Source: Streptomyces iranensis
Lineage (GTDB): Bacteria; Actinomycetota; Actinomycetes; Streptomycetales; Streptomycetaceae
Assembly: GCF_017874715.1 (NCBI RefSeq)
Contig: NZ_JAGGLR010000027.1
Span: forward strand, 1-64,000
Direction: 5' to 3'
Length of the DNA: 64,000 nucleotides
Program-made: the position numbers and the translations under genes
Shown here: positions 51,037-59,897 of the stretch, piece by piece
Layout: every line of letters begins with the position of its first letter
How positions within the stretch are numbered: the first letter of the stretch is position 1
The notes under the pieces: model-generated
Told to the model about the DNA's origin: nothing
Seen by the model: only the letters and a program-made list of their open reading frames with translations
Databases searched by the model: none

Positions 51037-52908
51037 ATGTCCACCACCGATACCGACACCGCGGCCGGCAAGGGGGCCGGCACGCCGCCCGAGGGTGGCG
51101 CGACCGCCGAGGAGCGCGAGCTCGGCGCCGCGGGGTCGCAGCTGTCCACCGCCCCGGCCGAGGAGATCAACATCCCCTCGCTGGGGCCGCTCGGCTGGGC
51201 CCGGTGGTTCTGGCGGCAGCTGACCTCGATGCGGGTGGCGCTGCTGCTGCTCCTGCTGCTCACCCTCGCCACGATCCCCGGTTCCCTGGTCCCGCAGACC
51301 AGCATCGACCAGCTCAAGGTGCAGGACTTCCAGGAGCGGCACCCGACGCTCACCCCGATCTACGAGAAGCTCCAGCTGTTCCACGTCTACAGCTCGGTGT
51401 GGTTCTCTGCGATCTACCTCCTGCTGTTCATCTCGCTCATCGGCTGCATCGTGCCGCGCACCTGGCAGTTCATCGGCCAGCTGCGCGGCCGCCCGCCGGC
51501 CGCGCCCCGCCGGCTGACCCGGCTTCCCGCATACACCACCTGGCGCAGTGAGGCCGAGCCGGAGCAGGTGCTGGCGGCCGCCCGGAAGATCATGAAGGGG
51601 CGCCGCTTCCGCATCGAGGCCTCGGGTGACGCGGTGGCCGCGGAGAAGGGCTATCTGCGCGAGGTGGGCAATCTGCTCTTCCACAGCGCGCTGATCGTGC
51701 TGCTGGTGTCCTTCGCCGCCGGGCAGTTGTGGAAGACCGAGGGCAGCAGTGTGATCACCGAGGGCGGCGGCTTCTCCAACAGCCTCACCCAGTACGACGA
51801 CATCAAGACGGGGCAGCTGTTCAACAGCGACGATCTCGCCCCCTTCGGCTTCCAGCTGGACCGCTTCACCGCGACCTACGAACGCAGCGGTCCGCAGATG
51901 CGCACCCCGCGCACCTTCCGCGCCGATGTGAGCTACTGGGACGGCGCGGACGGCGCCAGCCACAAGACCTCCATCGAGGTGAACGAGCCGCTCGAGATCG
52001 CGGGCTACAAGGTCTTCCTGCTGAACCACGGCTACTCGCCGGTGGTCACCATCCGGGACGGCAAGGGCGATGTGGTGCACCAGGGCCCGGTGGTCGGCCT
52101 GCCGATCGACGGGGCCAACCTCACCGAGAGCATGGTCATCAAGGTCCCGGACTATCGGGACAAAAACGGCAAGAAGGATCAAATCGGCTTCCAGGGGCAG
52201 TTCCTGCCGACCTGGGTGCGCAGCCAGGGCATGTTCTCCGTCTTCCCGGCGCTGGACAATCCGACGCTGGTCCTGACGGCCTACCACGGCAGCCTCGGCG
52301 TGGACGGCGGCACTCCGCAGAGCGTGTACCAGCTGGACAAGTCGCGGATGAAGCAGTTCAAGGAGTCCGACGGCAAGACCAAGTTCGCCCGAGCGCTCAA
52401 GGTCGGCGACACCATGAAGCTGCCGAACGGCGCCGGAACGCTGTCGTTCGACGGCGTCAAGGAATGGGCCAGCTTCCAGATCTCGCACAAGCCGGGTGAC
52501 CAGGGCGCGCTCATCGGTGCCGTGGCCGCCCTGGTGGGCCTGGCCGCCTCCCTGTTCATCCAGCGCCGCCGGGTGTGGGTGCGCGCGGTGACGGGCGACG
52601 ACGGCACCACCGTGGTCGAGATGGCGGGGCTCGGCCGCAGCGAGTACGCCAAGCTGCCCGAAGAACTCGCCGATCTGGCCGTCCGTCTCCAGGCGGACGC
52701 GCCCCCGGCCCCGGAAGCGGAACCCGGCCCGGAGCCCGACCGGAACTCCACCGAGGACCCCGGTAAGGATTCCACCGAGGACCTCGGTAAGGACTCCACC
52801 GGAGACTCCGGTAAGGACTCCGCCAAGGAATCCACCGAGGACTCCGCCTCGGAATCCGCATCCGACACCGCAGATCCCGCAGATCCTGCCGAAGGAGCGC
52901 GCGCGTGA
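51037..52908 (+). CDS. resB: Cytochrome c biogenesis protein ResB
   Basis: A 623-residue membrane protein with an N-terminal cytoplasmic acidic stretch, a transmembrane segment near 70-85 (VALLLLLLLTLATIPGSLVP), another at about 125-145, a large extracytoplasmic domain, and a last helix near 495-512. It forms the haem ligation complex with CcsB. The C-terminal 80 residues are an acidic Ser/Asp/Glu/Thr repeat tail (TEDPGKDSTEDLGKDSTGD), which is unusually long. Its stop overlaps the ccsB start. Confidence 0.93.
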   Translation: MSTTDTDTAAGKGAGTPPEGGATAEERELGAAGSQLSTAPAEEINIPSLGPLGWARWFWRQLTSMRVALLLLLLLTLATIPGSLVPQTSIDQLKVQDFQERHPTLTPIYEKLQLFHVYSSVWFSAIYLLLFISLIGCIVPRTWQFIGQLRGRPPAAPRRLTRLPAYTTWRSEAEPEQVLAAARKIMKGRRFRIEASGDAVAAEKGYLREVGNLLFHSALIVLLVSFAAGQLWKTEGSSVITEGGGFSNSLTQYDDIKTGQLFNSDDLAPFGFQLDRFTATYERSGPQMRTPRTFRADVSYWDGADGASHKTSIEVNEPLEIAGYKVFLLNHGYSPVVTIRDGKGDVVHQGPVVGLPIDGANLTESMVIKVPDYRDKNGKKDQIGFQGQFLPTWVRSQGMFSVFPALDNPTLVLTAYHGSLGVDGGTPQSVYQLDKSRMKQFKESDGKTKFARALKVGDTMKLPNGAGTLSFDGVKEWASFQISHKPGDQGALIGAVAALVGLAASLFIQRRRVWVRAVTGDDGTTVVEMAGLGRSEYAKLPEELADLAVRLQADAPPAPEAEPGPEPDRNSTEDPGKDSTEDLGKDSTGDSGKDSAKESTEDSASESASDTADPADPAEGARA

Positions 52909-53999
52909 ACCTCGCCGCCGAAGTCAACGAGAACCTGGCTCATTACAGCAACGTGCTGATCTACTCGGCGATGGCGGTCTACACCCTCGCCTTCCTGGCG
53001 CATATCGCCGAGTGGGTGTTCGGCAGCCGCAGCGCCGTCGGCCGCACCGCCGCCGCGATCACCGCCGACGCCGAGACCGCCCAGCGCGCCAAGGTGACCG
53101 TGCGGGTCGGCGGGCAGGGCGGTGGCACCGCCGTCCTGGACCGGCCGAAGATCGTCACCCGCTCCGCGGCGGGCAGCCGCGACGTCCCGGACGGGCCGGG
53201 CGCCGCGGGCGGTACCGAACAGGGCGATGTGTACGGCCGGATCGCGGTGGGCCTGACCGTACTTGCCTTCCTCTTTCATGCCGCGGGCGTCCTCCTCCGC
53301 GCGCTGTCCGTGCAGCGGGCGCCGTGGGGCAACATGTACGAGTTCTCCACGACCTTCGCCATGGTCGCGGTGGCCACGTATCTCGTGCTGCTGGCGCTGA
53401 AGAAGAATGTGCGCTGGATCGGGCTGCCCCTCGTCACCACGGTCCTCCTCGACCTCGGTCTCGCCGTCTCTGTCTTGTACACCGCGAGCGACCAGTTGGT
53501 TCCGGCCCTGCACTCGTACTGGCTGTGGATCCACGTCAGCTGCGCGATCGTCTCCGGCGCCTCGCTCTACATCGGGGCCGTCGCCACGCTGCTCTACCTC
53601 TTCCGCGACCGCTACGAGGTCCAGCTGGAGAACCCGGAGGGCAAGCAGTTCGGCCGGTTCGCCAAGTCCGTTCTGGAGCGGGTGCCCTCGGCGGCGTCGC
53701 TGGACAAGTTCGCGTACCGCATCAACGCCACGATCTTCCCGCTGTGGACCTTCACGATCATCGCGGGCGCGATCTGGGCCGAGGCCGCCTGGGGGCGCTA
53801 CTGGGGCTGGGACCCCAAGGAGGTCTGGTCCTTCATCACCTGGGTCGCCTACGCCTGCTACCTGCACGCCCGCGCCACCGCCGGCTGGAAGGGCCGCAAG
53901 GCCGCCTACCTGGCCCTGATCGCCTTCGGCTGCTACCTGTTCAACTACTACGGCGTCAACATCTTCATCACCGGCAAGCACTCCTACGCCGGGGTCTGA
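52905..53999 (+). CDS. ccsB: Cytochrome c biogenesis protein CcsB (CcsA type)
   Basis: A 364-residue haem-handling membrane protein with about eight helices. The tryptophan-rich WWD region is WGRYWGWDPKEVWSFITW, with conserved His residues before and after it (YWLWIHVSCA and LHARATAG). It moves haem across the membrane and attaches it to apocytochromes with ResB. GTG start overlapping the resB stop. A strong terminator follows. Confidence 0.94.
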   Translation: MNLAAEVNENLAHYSNVLIYSAMAVYTLAFLAHIAEWVFGSRSAVGRTAAAITADAETAQRAKVTVRVGGQGGGTAVLDRPKIVTRSAAGSRDVPDGPGAAGGTEQGDVYGRIAVGLTVLAFLFHAAGVLLRALSVQRAPWGNMYEFSTTFAMVAVATYLVLLALKKNVRWIGLPLVTTVLLDLGLAVSVLYTASDQLVPALHSYWLWIHVSCAIVSGASLYIGAVATLLYLFRDRYEVQLENPEGKQFGRFAKSVLERVPSAASLDKFAYRINATIFPLWTFTIIAGAIWAEAAWGRYWGWDPKEVWSFITWVAYACYLHARATAGWKGRKAAYLALIAFGCYLFNYYGVNIFITGKHSYAGV

Positions 54000-54011
54000 C
54001 ACCGGACAGCG

Positions 54012-54055
54012 CAACGGCCGGTTCCCCTGACCTCGGTCAGGGGAACCGGCCGTTG
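54012..54055. terminator. Terminator after ccsB
   Basis: CAACGGCCGGTTCCCCTGAC and GTCAGGGGAACCGGCCGTTG form a perfect repeat of at least 20 bases per arm with a very short loop, 12 bases after the ccsB stop. Confidence 0.93.
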
Positions 54056-54102
54056 TCGCGCTTCTCCGGCCGCCTGGCCGCTCCTCAGGACGCGGCCGTT
54101 CT

Positions 54103-54597
54103 TCAGGACGCGGCCGGCGGGGTGTCCTCCGGACCGGACCCGGAGCCGGAGCCGGAACCCGAACCGGAGCCCGGCCCCTCACCCTTGCGGCGTAGCTCCT
54201 CCTCGCGGCGGCGGAGGTCGGCCTCCCAGTCCTTCAGCCGCTCCTCGTCGCTCTCGCGGTCGCCGGGCGGGTCGGCCGGTTCGTTCGCGTCGTCCTTACG
54301 GCCCTTGTCGTTCAGGGACTTGAGGAACTCGGGGTTGTCGTCCGGCGCGACCCAGCCGCCCCCGCCCCGGCCGCCGCCCGTGCCCCGGACGCCGGGCCGG
54401 CCGGCGCCTCCGGGGACAGCGCGCTTGCGGCCCGCGATCAGCCAGGAGACGGAGCCCACGATGGGGAACAGCAGGACGAGGATCGCCCAGATGGGCTTGG
54501 GGATATAGCGGATGTCCTGTTCGTCGGTGGTGATGCAGTCGATGAACGCGTAGATGCTCAGTGCCAGCGGCACCAGGATCATCAGCACCCGTAGCAT
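54103..54597 (-). CDS. PLDc N-terminal-domain small membrane protein
   Basis: A 164-residue protein with two membrane helices at its N-terminus (MLRVLMILVPLALSIYAFID, then PKPIWAILVLLFPIVGSVSW), the phospholipase D nuclease N-terminal domain seen in many Streptomyces proteins without a nuclease domain. A Gly/Arg-rich part, a charged helix with DEERLKDWEADLRRREEELR, and a Gly-Ser repeat (about six GS units) follow. Function is unknown. It is transcribed leftward, away from mqnL. Confidence 0.78.
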   Translation of the reverse strand: MLRVLMILVPLALSIYAFIDCITTDEQDIRYIPKPIWAILVLLFPIVGSVSWLIAGRKRAVPGGAGRPGVRGTGGGRGGGGWVAPDDNPEFLKSLNDKGRKDDANEPADPPGDRESDEERLKDWEADLRRREEELRRKGEGPGSGSGSGSGSGSGPEDTPPAAS

Positions 54598-54687
54598 GAG
54601 GCGATTCCCCCTGCGTGTGGTGTTCGGGGCGGTGGCTCGGGCCCCCAGTTACGGGACCAGGGTAGTGCGTACCGGATACTGGGACGT

Positions 54688-56139
54688 ATGGCTTATGACG
54701 ATCTTCGTTCCTTTCTGCGGGCGCTCGACAGGGAAGGCGACCTCAAGAGGGTCAAGGCCGAGGTCGATCCCTATCTCGAGGTCGGGGAGATCGTCGACAG
54801 GGTCAACAAGGCGGGCGGCCCCGCGCTGCTCTTCGAGAACGTCAAGGGCTCGGCGATGCCGCTGGCCATGAATGTCTTCGGCACCGACCGCCGCCTCCTG
54901 AAGGCACTGGGACTCCGCTCGTACGACGAGATCAGCGAGAAGATCGGCGGGCTGGTCAAGCCCGAACTGCCGCAGGGGTTCGTGGGGCTGCGCGAGGCGT
55001 TCGGGAAGCTGGGCTCGGTGGCCCATGTGCCGCCGAAGAAGGTGAAGGAGGCGCCCGTCCAGGAGGTGGTCCTCACCGGCGACGACGTCGATCTGGACCG
55101 GCTTCCGGCGCTGTTCACCTGGCCCGAGGACGGCGGGTCGTTCTTCAACCTCGGCCTGACCCACACCAAGCACCCGGAGACCGGGGTGCGCAACCTCGGC
55201 CTCTACCGCCTCCAGCGCCATGACCGCCGCACCATCGGCATGCACTGGCAGATCCACAAGGACAGCCGCAACCACTACCAAGTGGCCGCCCGGCGCGGGG
55301 AGAAGCTCCCGGTGGCGATCGCCTTCGGCGCGCCGCCCGCCGTGACCTACGCCGCGACCGCGCCGCTGCCCGGCGACATCGACGAGTACCTCTTCGCGGG
55401 GTTCGTCCAGGGACGGCGGGTCGAGATGGTCGACTGCGAGACGGTGCCGCTCCAGGTCCCGGCGGCCGCCGAGGTCGTCATCGAGGGCTGGCTGGAGCCG
55501 GGGAAGACGCTGCCGGAGGGCCCGTTCGGCGACCACACGGGCTTCTACACGCCCCAGGAGCCGTTCCCGGCCCTGACCATCGACTGTGTGACGATGCGGC
55601 GGCGGCCGCTGCTCCAGTCGATCGTGGTGGGCCGTCCGCCGACCGAGGACGGGCCGCTGGGGAGGGCGACCGAGCGGTTCTTCCTCCCGCTGCTCAAGAT
55701 CATCATCCCGGACATCGTGGACTACCACCTCCCCGAGTCCGGCGGGTTCCACAACTGCGCGATCGTCTCGATCGACAAGAAGTACCCCAAGCACGCGCAG
55801 AAGGTGATGCACGCCATCTGGGGCGCCCACATGATGTCGCTCACCAAGCTGATCGTCGTGGTCGACGCCGACTGCGATGTCCACGATCTGCACGAGGTTT
55901 CCTGGCGCGCTCTGGGGAACACCGACTACGCCCGCGATCTGACCGTGGTCGAAGGCCCCGTCGACCATCTCGACCATGCCTCGTACCAGCAGTTCTGGGG
56001 CGGCAAGGCGGGTATCGACGCCACCGCGAAATGGCCCGAGGAGGGCTATACGCGCGACGGCGGATGGCCGCGCATGGTCATGTCCGATCCGGAGACCGCC
56101 GATCGGGTGACAAAGCGATGGAAGGAGTACGGGCTGTGA
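54688..56139 (+). CDS. mqnL: UbiD-family decarboxylase of the futalosine menaquinone pathway
   Basis: A 483-residue prenylated-FMN-dependent UbiD-type decarboxylase. Seen are MNVFGTDRRLLKALG, RNLGLYRLQRHDRRTIGMHW with the cofactor and Mn site Arg/His, VVIEGWLEPGKTLPEGPFGD (catalytic Glu/Asp region), and HHTGFYTP-like DHTGFYTPQEP. In Streptomyces it probably decarboxylates the prenylated 1,4-dihydroxy-6-naphthoate product of MqnP. The start is followed at the 3' end by mqnP with overlapping stop/start (TGTGAG). Confidence 0.9.
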   Translation: MAYDDLRSFLRALDREGDLKRVKAEVDPYLEVGEIVDRVNKAGGPALLFENVKGSAMPLAMNVFGTDRRLLKALGLRSYDEISEKIGGLVKPELPQGFVGLREAFGKLGSVAHVPPKKVKEAPVQEVVLTGDDVDLDRLPALFTWPEDGGSFFNLGLTHTKHPETGVRNLGLYRLQRHDRRTIGMHWQIHKDSRNHYQVAARRGEKLPVAIAFGAPPAVTYAATAPLPGDIDEYLFAGFVQGRRVEMVDCETVPLQVPAAAEVVIEGWLEPGKTLPEGPFGDHTGFYTPQEPFPALTIDCVTMRRRPLLQSIVVGRPPTEDGPLGRATERFFLPLLKIIIPDIVDYHLPESGGFHNCAIVSIDKKYPKHAQKVMHAIWGAHMMSLTKLIVVVDADCDVHDLHEVSWRALGNTDYARDLTVVEGPVDHLDHASYQQFWGGKAGIDATAKWPEEGYTRDGGWPRMVMSDPETADRVTKRWKEYGL

Positions 56140-57059
56140 GCGCCGATTCCGCGACCCCCGATCTCTTCGGCCCCGAACCGGCGCCGCCCGGCCGGGTCCG
56201 CGCGTTTCTGCGGCTGGTGATGATCGAGCACTCGGTCTTCGCGCTGCCCTTCGCCTACATCGCCGCGCTGACCGCGATGCACCTGGAGGGCGGCACCGTC
56301 CACTGGACGCGGCTGCTGCTGATCACGATCGCCATGGTGGGCATGCGCACCTTCGCGATGGCCTGCAACCGGATCATCGACCGCGAGATCGACGCCCGCA
56401 ATCCGCGCACCGCCGGCCGTGAGCTGGTCACCGGCGCCGTGTCGGTGCGCACCGCGTGGACCGGCGCGCTCATCGCGCTCGCCGTCTTCCTTGGCTCGGC
56501 GGCGCTCCTGAACCCGCTCTGCCTTGCGCTGGCGCCGATCGCGGTGGTGCCGATGGTGGTCTATCCGTACGGCAAGCGGTTCACCGACTATCCGCACGCC
56601 ATCCTGGGCGTGGCCCAGGCCATCGGCCCGGTCGGCGCCTGGATCGGGGTCACCGGCGAGTGGTCGTGGGACGCGGCCATCCTGGGGCTCGCGATCGGCA
56701 TCTGGATCGGCGGTTTCGACCTGATCTACGCCTGCCAGGACGTGGCGGCCGACCGGGCGCACGGGGTGCGGTCGGTGCCGGCCCGCTTCGGCATCGCGGG
56801 TGCCCTCTACGGGGCGCGCGTCTGCCATGTGGTCACCACGGCCCTGCTGGTCTGGTACGCGCTGGCCACGGACGCCGGGGCGTTCTTCTGGGTCGGGCTG
56901 GCGATCGTCGCGGCGGCGTTCGCGTACGAGCACACGATCGTGCGGCCGGGCGATCTGTCCCGGCTGAACCGCGCCTTCTTCACGGTCAACGGCTTCATCG
57001 GGATCGCCCTGTTCTGCTGCGCGCTCCTCGACCTGATGGTGCGGGGCCTCGGCCTGTGA
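56136..57059 (+). CDS. mqnP: UbiA-family prenyltransferase MqnP
   Basis: A 307-residue membrane prenyltransferase with eight or nine helices. The two Asp-rich motifs are NRIIDREID (first) and DVAAD in YACQDVAADRAHGVRS (second), which bind Mg-pyrophosphate. In the futalosine pathway it attaches the polyprenyl chain to 1,4-dihydroxy-6-naphthoate. GTG at 56136 overlaps the mqnL stop and has GAAGGAG upstream. Confidence 0.92.
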   Translation: MSADSATPDLFGPEPAPPGRVRAFLRLVMIEHSVFALPFAYIAALTAMHLEGGTVHWTRLLLITIAMVGMRTFAMACNRIIDREIDARNPRTAGRELVTGAVSVRTAWTGALIALAVFLGSAALLNPLCLALAPIAVVPMVVYPYGKRFTDYPHAILGVAQAIGPVGAWIGVTGEWSWDAAILGLAIGIWIGGFDLIYACQDVAADRAHGVRSVPARFGIAGALYGARVCHVVTTALLVWYALATDAGAFFWVGLAIVAAAFAYEHTIVRPGDLSRLNRAFFTVNGFIGIALFCCALLDLMVRGLGL

Positions 57060-57083
57060 GACCCGCCGGATAGGCTCGGTGCT

Positions 57084-57815
57084 GTGGAGACGCCGCACGA
57101 GCCTTACGGGCCGCATGAGCCGTATGGGCCGCACGAAGAAGTGAGCGGGCGCCGTCCCTGGGTGGTCGGTGTGTCCGGCGCGTCCGGGACGCCGTACGCC
57201 GCCTCGGTGCTGCGCACGCTGCTGGCGGCGGGGGAGGCGGTCGACCTGGTGGTCAGCCGGGCGTCACGGCTGACGCTGCTGGACGAGACGGGGATCGGGT
57301 TCCGGGACGCCCACTGGCGCGACGATCTGTGCCGCTGGCTGGCGCGCGGCGCGGACGGCACGCCCGACGCCTTCGAGGTGCCCGCCGAGGTGGCGGACGT
57401 GACCCACTGGGCACCCGGGGACCTGGCTGCCGGGCCGTCCTCCGGCTCGTATCCGGCCAAGGGGATGCTGATCGTCCCGGCCAGCACCGCGTGTGTGGCC
57501 GGGGTGGCGCTCGGGCTGTCGAAGGATCTGCTCCAGCGGGCCGCGAGCGTCACGCTCAAGGAACGGCGCAAGCTCGTGGTGGCGGTGCGCGAGACACCGC
57601 TGAGCGGACAGACGCTGAAGGCTCTGGTGACGCTGGACGAGGCGGGCGCGGTAGTGCTCCCCGCCTCGCCGGCGTTCTACGCGGGGGCGACGCACATCCA
57701 GGATCTGGTGGACTTCGTCGCGGGGCGGGTGCTGGACGCGGCAGGGGTGCCGCACAAGCTGTACCGCCGGTGGGAGGGGGAACTCGGTGGGGACCGGGAC
57801 CGGGGAACGGCCTAG
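57084..57815 (+). CDS. ubiX: UbiX-family flavin prenyltransferase
   Basis: A 243-residue enzyme that makes prenylated FMN, the cofactor needed by the UbiD-type MqnL encoded two genes upstream. The FMN-binding GVSGASGTPYAASVLRTLL is near residue 30, VPASTACVAGVALGLSKDLL and LKERRKLVVAVRETPLSGQT are the dimethylallyl-phosphate and FMN blocks. The N-terminal 20 residues contain a repeated HEPYGP unit, so the true start might be a GTG at 57141. It overlaps a small convergent gene. Confidence 0.9.
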   Translation: METPHEPYGPHEPYGPHEEVSGRRPWVVGVSGASGTPYAASVLRTLLAAGEAVDLVVSRASRLTLLDETGIGFRDAHWRDDLCRWLARGADGTPDAFEVPAEVADVTHWAPGDLAAGPSSGSYPAKGMLIVPASTACVAGVALGLSKDLLQRAASVTLKERRKLVVAVRETPLSGQTLKALVTLDEAGAVVLPASPAFYAGATHIQDLVDFVAGRVLDAAGVPHKLYRRWEGELGGDRDRGTA

Positions 57816-57988
57816 CGGGTCCAGCGCCGCCTGGTGCGCGCGGTGCGGGCGGCGACGACCGCCGCGCGGCGGGCCGCGCGGGAGACGGGCCGGTCGGTGG
57901 TACGGGCTGCACGCGAGCGGTTGGCCAGGTCCCGCAGCTTGCGCATGCGGGCCTCAAGACCCTCGATCGTGTACACGGTGAGTCTCAT
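57812..57988 (-). CDS. Small basic Arg/Ala-rich protein
   Basis: A 58-codon frame beginning MRLTVYTIEGLEARMRKLRD and ending RTRRRWTR. About one third of the residues are Arg, suggesting a nucleic-acid-binding or otherwise anionic partner. AGGAG lies directly before the ATG, which is tight; a GTG 9 bases downstream has better spacing. The frame overlaps the ubiX stop by four bases and is the only sensible frame in this gap. I recall similar small proteins beside mqn genes in streptomycetes but cannot name a function. Confidence 0.6.
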   Translation of the reverse strand: MRLTVYTIEGLEARMRKLRDLANRSRAARTTDRPVSRAARRAAVVAARTARTRRRWTR

Positions 57989-58094
57989 CTCCTGAGGGAT
58001 GGTCGATCGCCTAAAAGATTTACAGGCCTTGTGGTCCTGGTGCCTTAGATTCTACATGTAATCTTGCTCAAACTTTGAATAATGGAAGGCGTAC

Positions 58095-58562
58095 GTGCTT
58101 ATGGACGCGGTGGACAGGCAGCTCATCCAGGCCCTGCGGGAGAACGGCCGGGCCTCCTACGCGGAGCTCGGCAGGCTCGTCGGCCTCTCGGGGCCCAGCG
58201 TCACGGACCGGATCAACCGCCTGGAGGCCGCCGGTGTGATCACCGGCTATCGCGCGACCGTGGACGCCGCCTCCCTGGGGCTCGGCGTCACCGCGCTGAT
58301 CGGCATCCAGCTCTCGGACGCCACCGACCACGAGGAGGTGGCCCACCGGTTGCGCGACCTCGCCGAGATCGAGGACTGCTGGTTCATCGCGGGCGACGAC
58401 TCCTACATGCTCAAGGTGCGCGCATCCGACGTGGACGGCCTGGAGCGGACCATCCGCCGGCTCTCCGGCACCAAGGGCGTCTCCCGCACCCGGACCACGA
58501 TCGTGTTGTCCACGAAGTGGGAGAACCGGGTCGGCGAGCTTCCCGAGGACATCGAGGCGTAG
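58095..58562 (+). CDS. Lrp/AsnC-family transcriptional regulator
   Basis: A 155-residue regulator with an N-terminal helix-turn-helix (DAVDRQLIQALRENGRASYA, then LGRLVGLSGPSVTDRINRLE) and a C-terminal RAM effector domain (GVTALIGIQLSD, then FIAGDDSYMLKVRASD and the terminal GVSRTRTTIVLST). It lies 46 bases before mqnE on the same strand, so it may control menaquinone genes, although no operator was identified. GTG at 58095 has GGAAGG five bases upstream. Confidence 0.88.
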   Translation: MLMDAVDRQLIQALRENGRASYAELGRLVGLSGPSVTDRINRLEAAGVITGYRATVDAASLGLGVTALIGIQLSDATDHEEVAHRLRDLAEIEDCWFIAGDDSYMLKVRASDVDGLERTIRRLSGTKGVSRTRTTIVLSTKWENRVGELPEDIEA

Positions 58563-58608
58563 TCTCGGCGAAGGCTGGCATCAGCAGACGTATTGGGAGG
58601 CGACCGGG

Positions 58609-59787
58609 GTGACCGGGACCACACACGACGCGGGTTTCAAGAGGGAGTTGGAGCAGAAGGTCCGCGCGGGCGAGCGGCTCTCGCGGGAGGACGGCATCGC
58701 CCTCTACGAGTCCGACGATCTGGCCTGGCTGGGCGGTCTCGCCCATGAGGTGCGCACCCGTAAGAACGGCGACGTCGTGCACTTCAACGTCAACCGCCAC
58801 CTCAACATGACGAACGTGTGCACCGCGTCCTGCGCGTACTGCTCCTTCCAGCGCAAGCCCGGCGAGAAGGACGCCTACACGATGCGCATCGAGGAGGCCG
58901 TCCGCCTCGCCAAGGCGATGGAGAACGAGAACCTCACCGAGCTCCACATCGTCAACGGCCTGCACCCGACCCTCCCCTGGCGCTACTACCCGCGGTCGCT
59001 CAAGGCGCTCAAGGAGGCCCTTCCGCAGGTCTCCCTCAAGGCGTTCACCGCCACCGAGATCCACCACTTCGAGAAGATCTCCGGTATGCCGGCCTCGGAG
59101 ATCCTCGACGAGCTGATCGACGCCGGACTGGAGTCGCTCACCGGCGGCGGCGCCGAGATCTTCGACTGGGAGATCCGGCAGCACATCGTCGACCACGAGA
59201 CCCACTGGGAGGACTGGTCGCGCATCCACCGGCTCGCGCACGAGAAGGGGCTCAAGACGCCCTGCACGATGCTCTACGGGCATATCGAGGAGCCCCGCCA
59301 CCGGGTGGACCACGTGCTGCGCCTGCGTGAGCTCCAGGACGAGACCGGCGGCTTCCAGGTCTTCATCCCGCTGCGCTACCAGCACGACTTCGTGGACATG
59401 AAGGACGGCAAGATCCGCAACCGTCTTCAGGCCCGCACCACCATGGCCACCGGCGCGGAGGCCCTGAAGACCTTCGCGGTCTCGCGGCTGCTCTTCGACA
59501 ACGTGCCGCACGTCAAGGTCTTCTGGGTGATGCACGGCGTGCAGACCGCACAGCTCGCGCTCAACCACGGCGCGGACGACATGGACGGGTCGGTCGTCGA
59601 GTACAAGATCACCCACGACGCCGACGCCTACGGGACGCCCAACAAGCTCACCCGGGACGATCTGCTCGACCTGATCCGGGACGCCGGGTTCCGGCCGGTG
59701 GAGCGGAACACCCGCTACGAGGTCCTCCGCGAGTTCGAGGGCCCGGACCCGGCCCGCCGCGAGACCCCGCAGCCGATGCGGGTGTGA
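58609..59787 (+). CDS. mqnE: Aminofutalosine synthase MqnE
   Basis: A 392-residue radical SAM enzyme that joins chorismate-derived 3-enolpyruvyl-benzoate to SAM, giving aminofutalosine at the start of the futalosine menaquinone pathway. The [4Fe-4S]-SAM motif is CTASCAYC in TNVCTASCAYCSFQRKPGEK. Other blocks are ELHIVNGLHPTLPWRYY, FTATEIHHFEKISG and ESLTGGGAEIFD. GTG start with GGGAGG upstream. The preceding Lrp gene and mqnL/P/ubiX complete a local menaquinone cluster; mqnA, B, C and D are not in the window. Confidence 0.94.
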   Translation: MTGTTHDAGFKRELEQKVRAGERLSREDGIALYESDDLAWLGGLAHEVRTRKNGDVVHFNVNRHLNMTNVCTASCAYCSFQRKPGEKDAYTMRIEEAVRLAKAMENENLTELHIVNGLHPTLPWRYYPRSLKALKEALPQVSLKAFTATEIHHFEKISGMPASEILDELIDAGLESLTGGGAEIFDWEIRQHIVDHETHWEDWSRIHRLAHEKGLKTPCTMLYGHIEEPRHRVDHVLRLRELQDETGGFQVFIPLRYQHDFVDMKDGKIRNRLQARTTMATGAEALKTFAVSRLLFDNVPHVKVFWVMHGVQTAQLALNHGADDMDGSVVEYKITHDADAYGTPNKLTRDDLLDLIRDAGFRPVERNTRYEVLREFEGPDPARRETPQPMRV

Positions 59788-59897
59788 TCCGTACGGTGGG
59801 TGTGGCGCACATCGCGGGCGTACCGGCGGTGTGACCCGTATCGCCCTCCGCCCGGCGGTCGCTGTCTGACGGCCGCCGAGCGGGGCACTCGGGGGCC

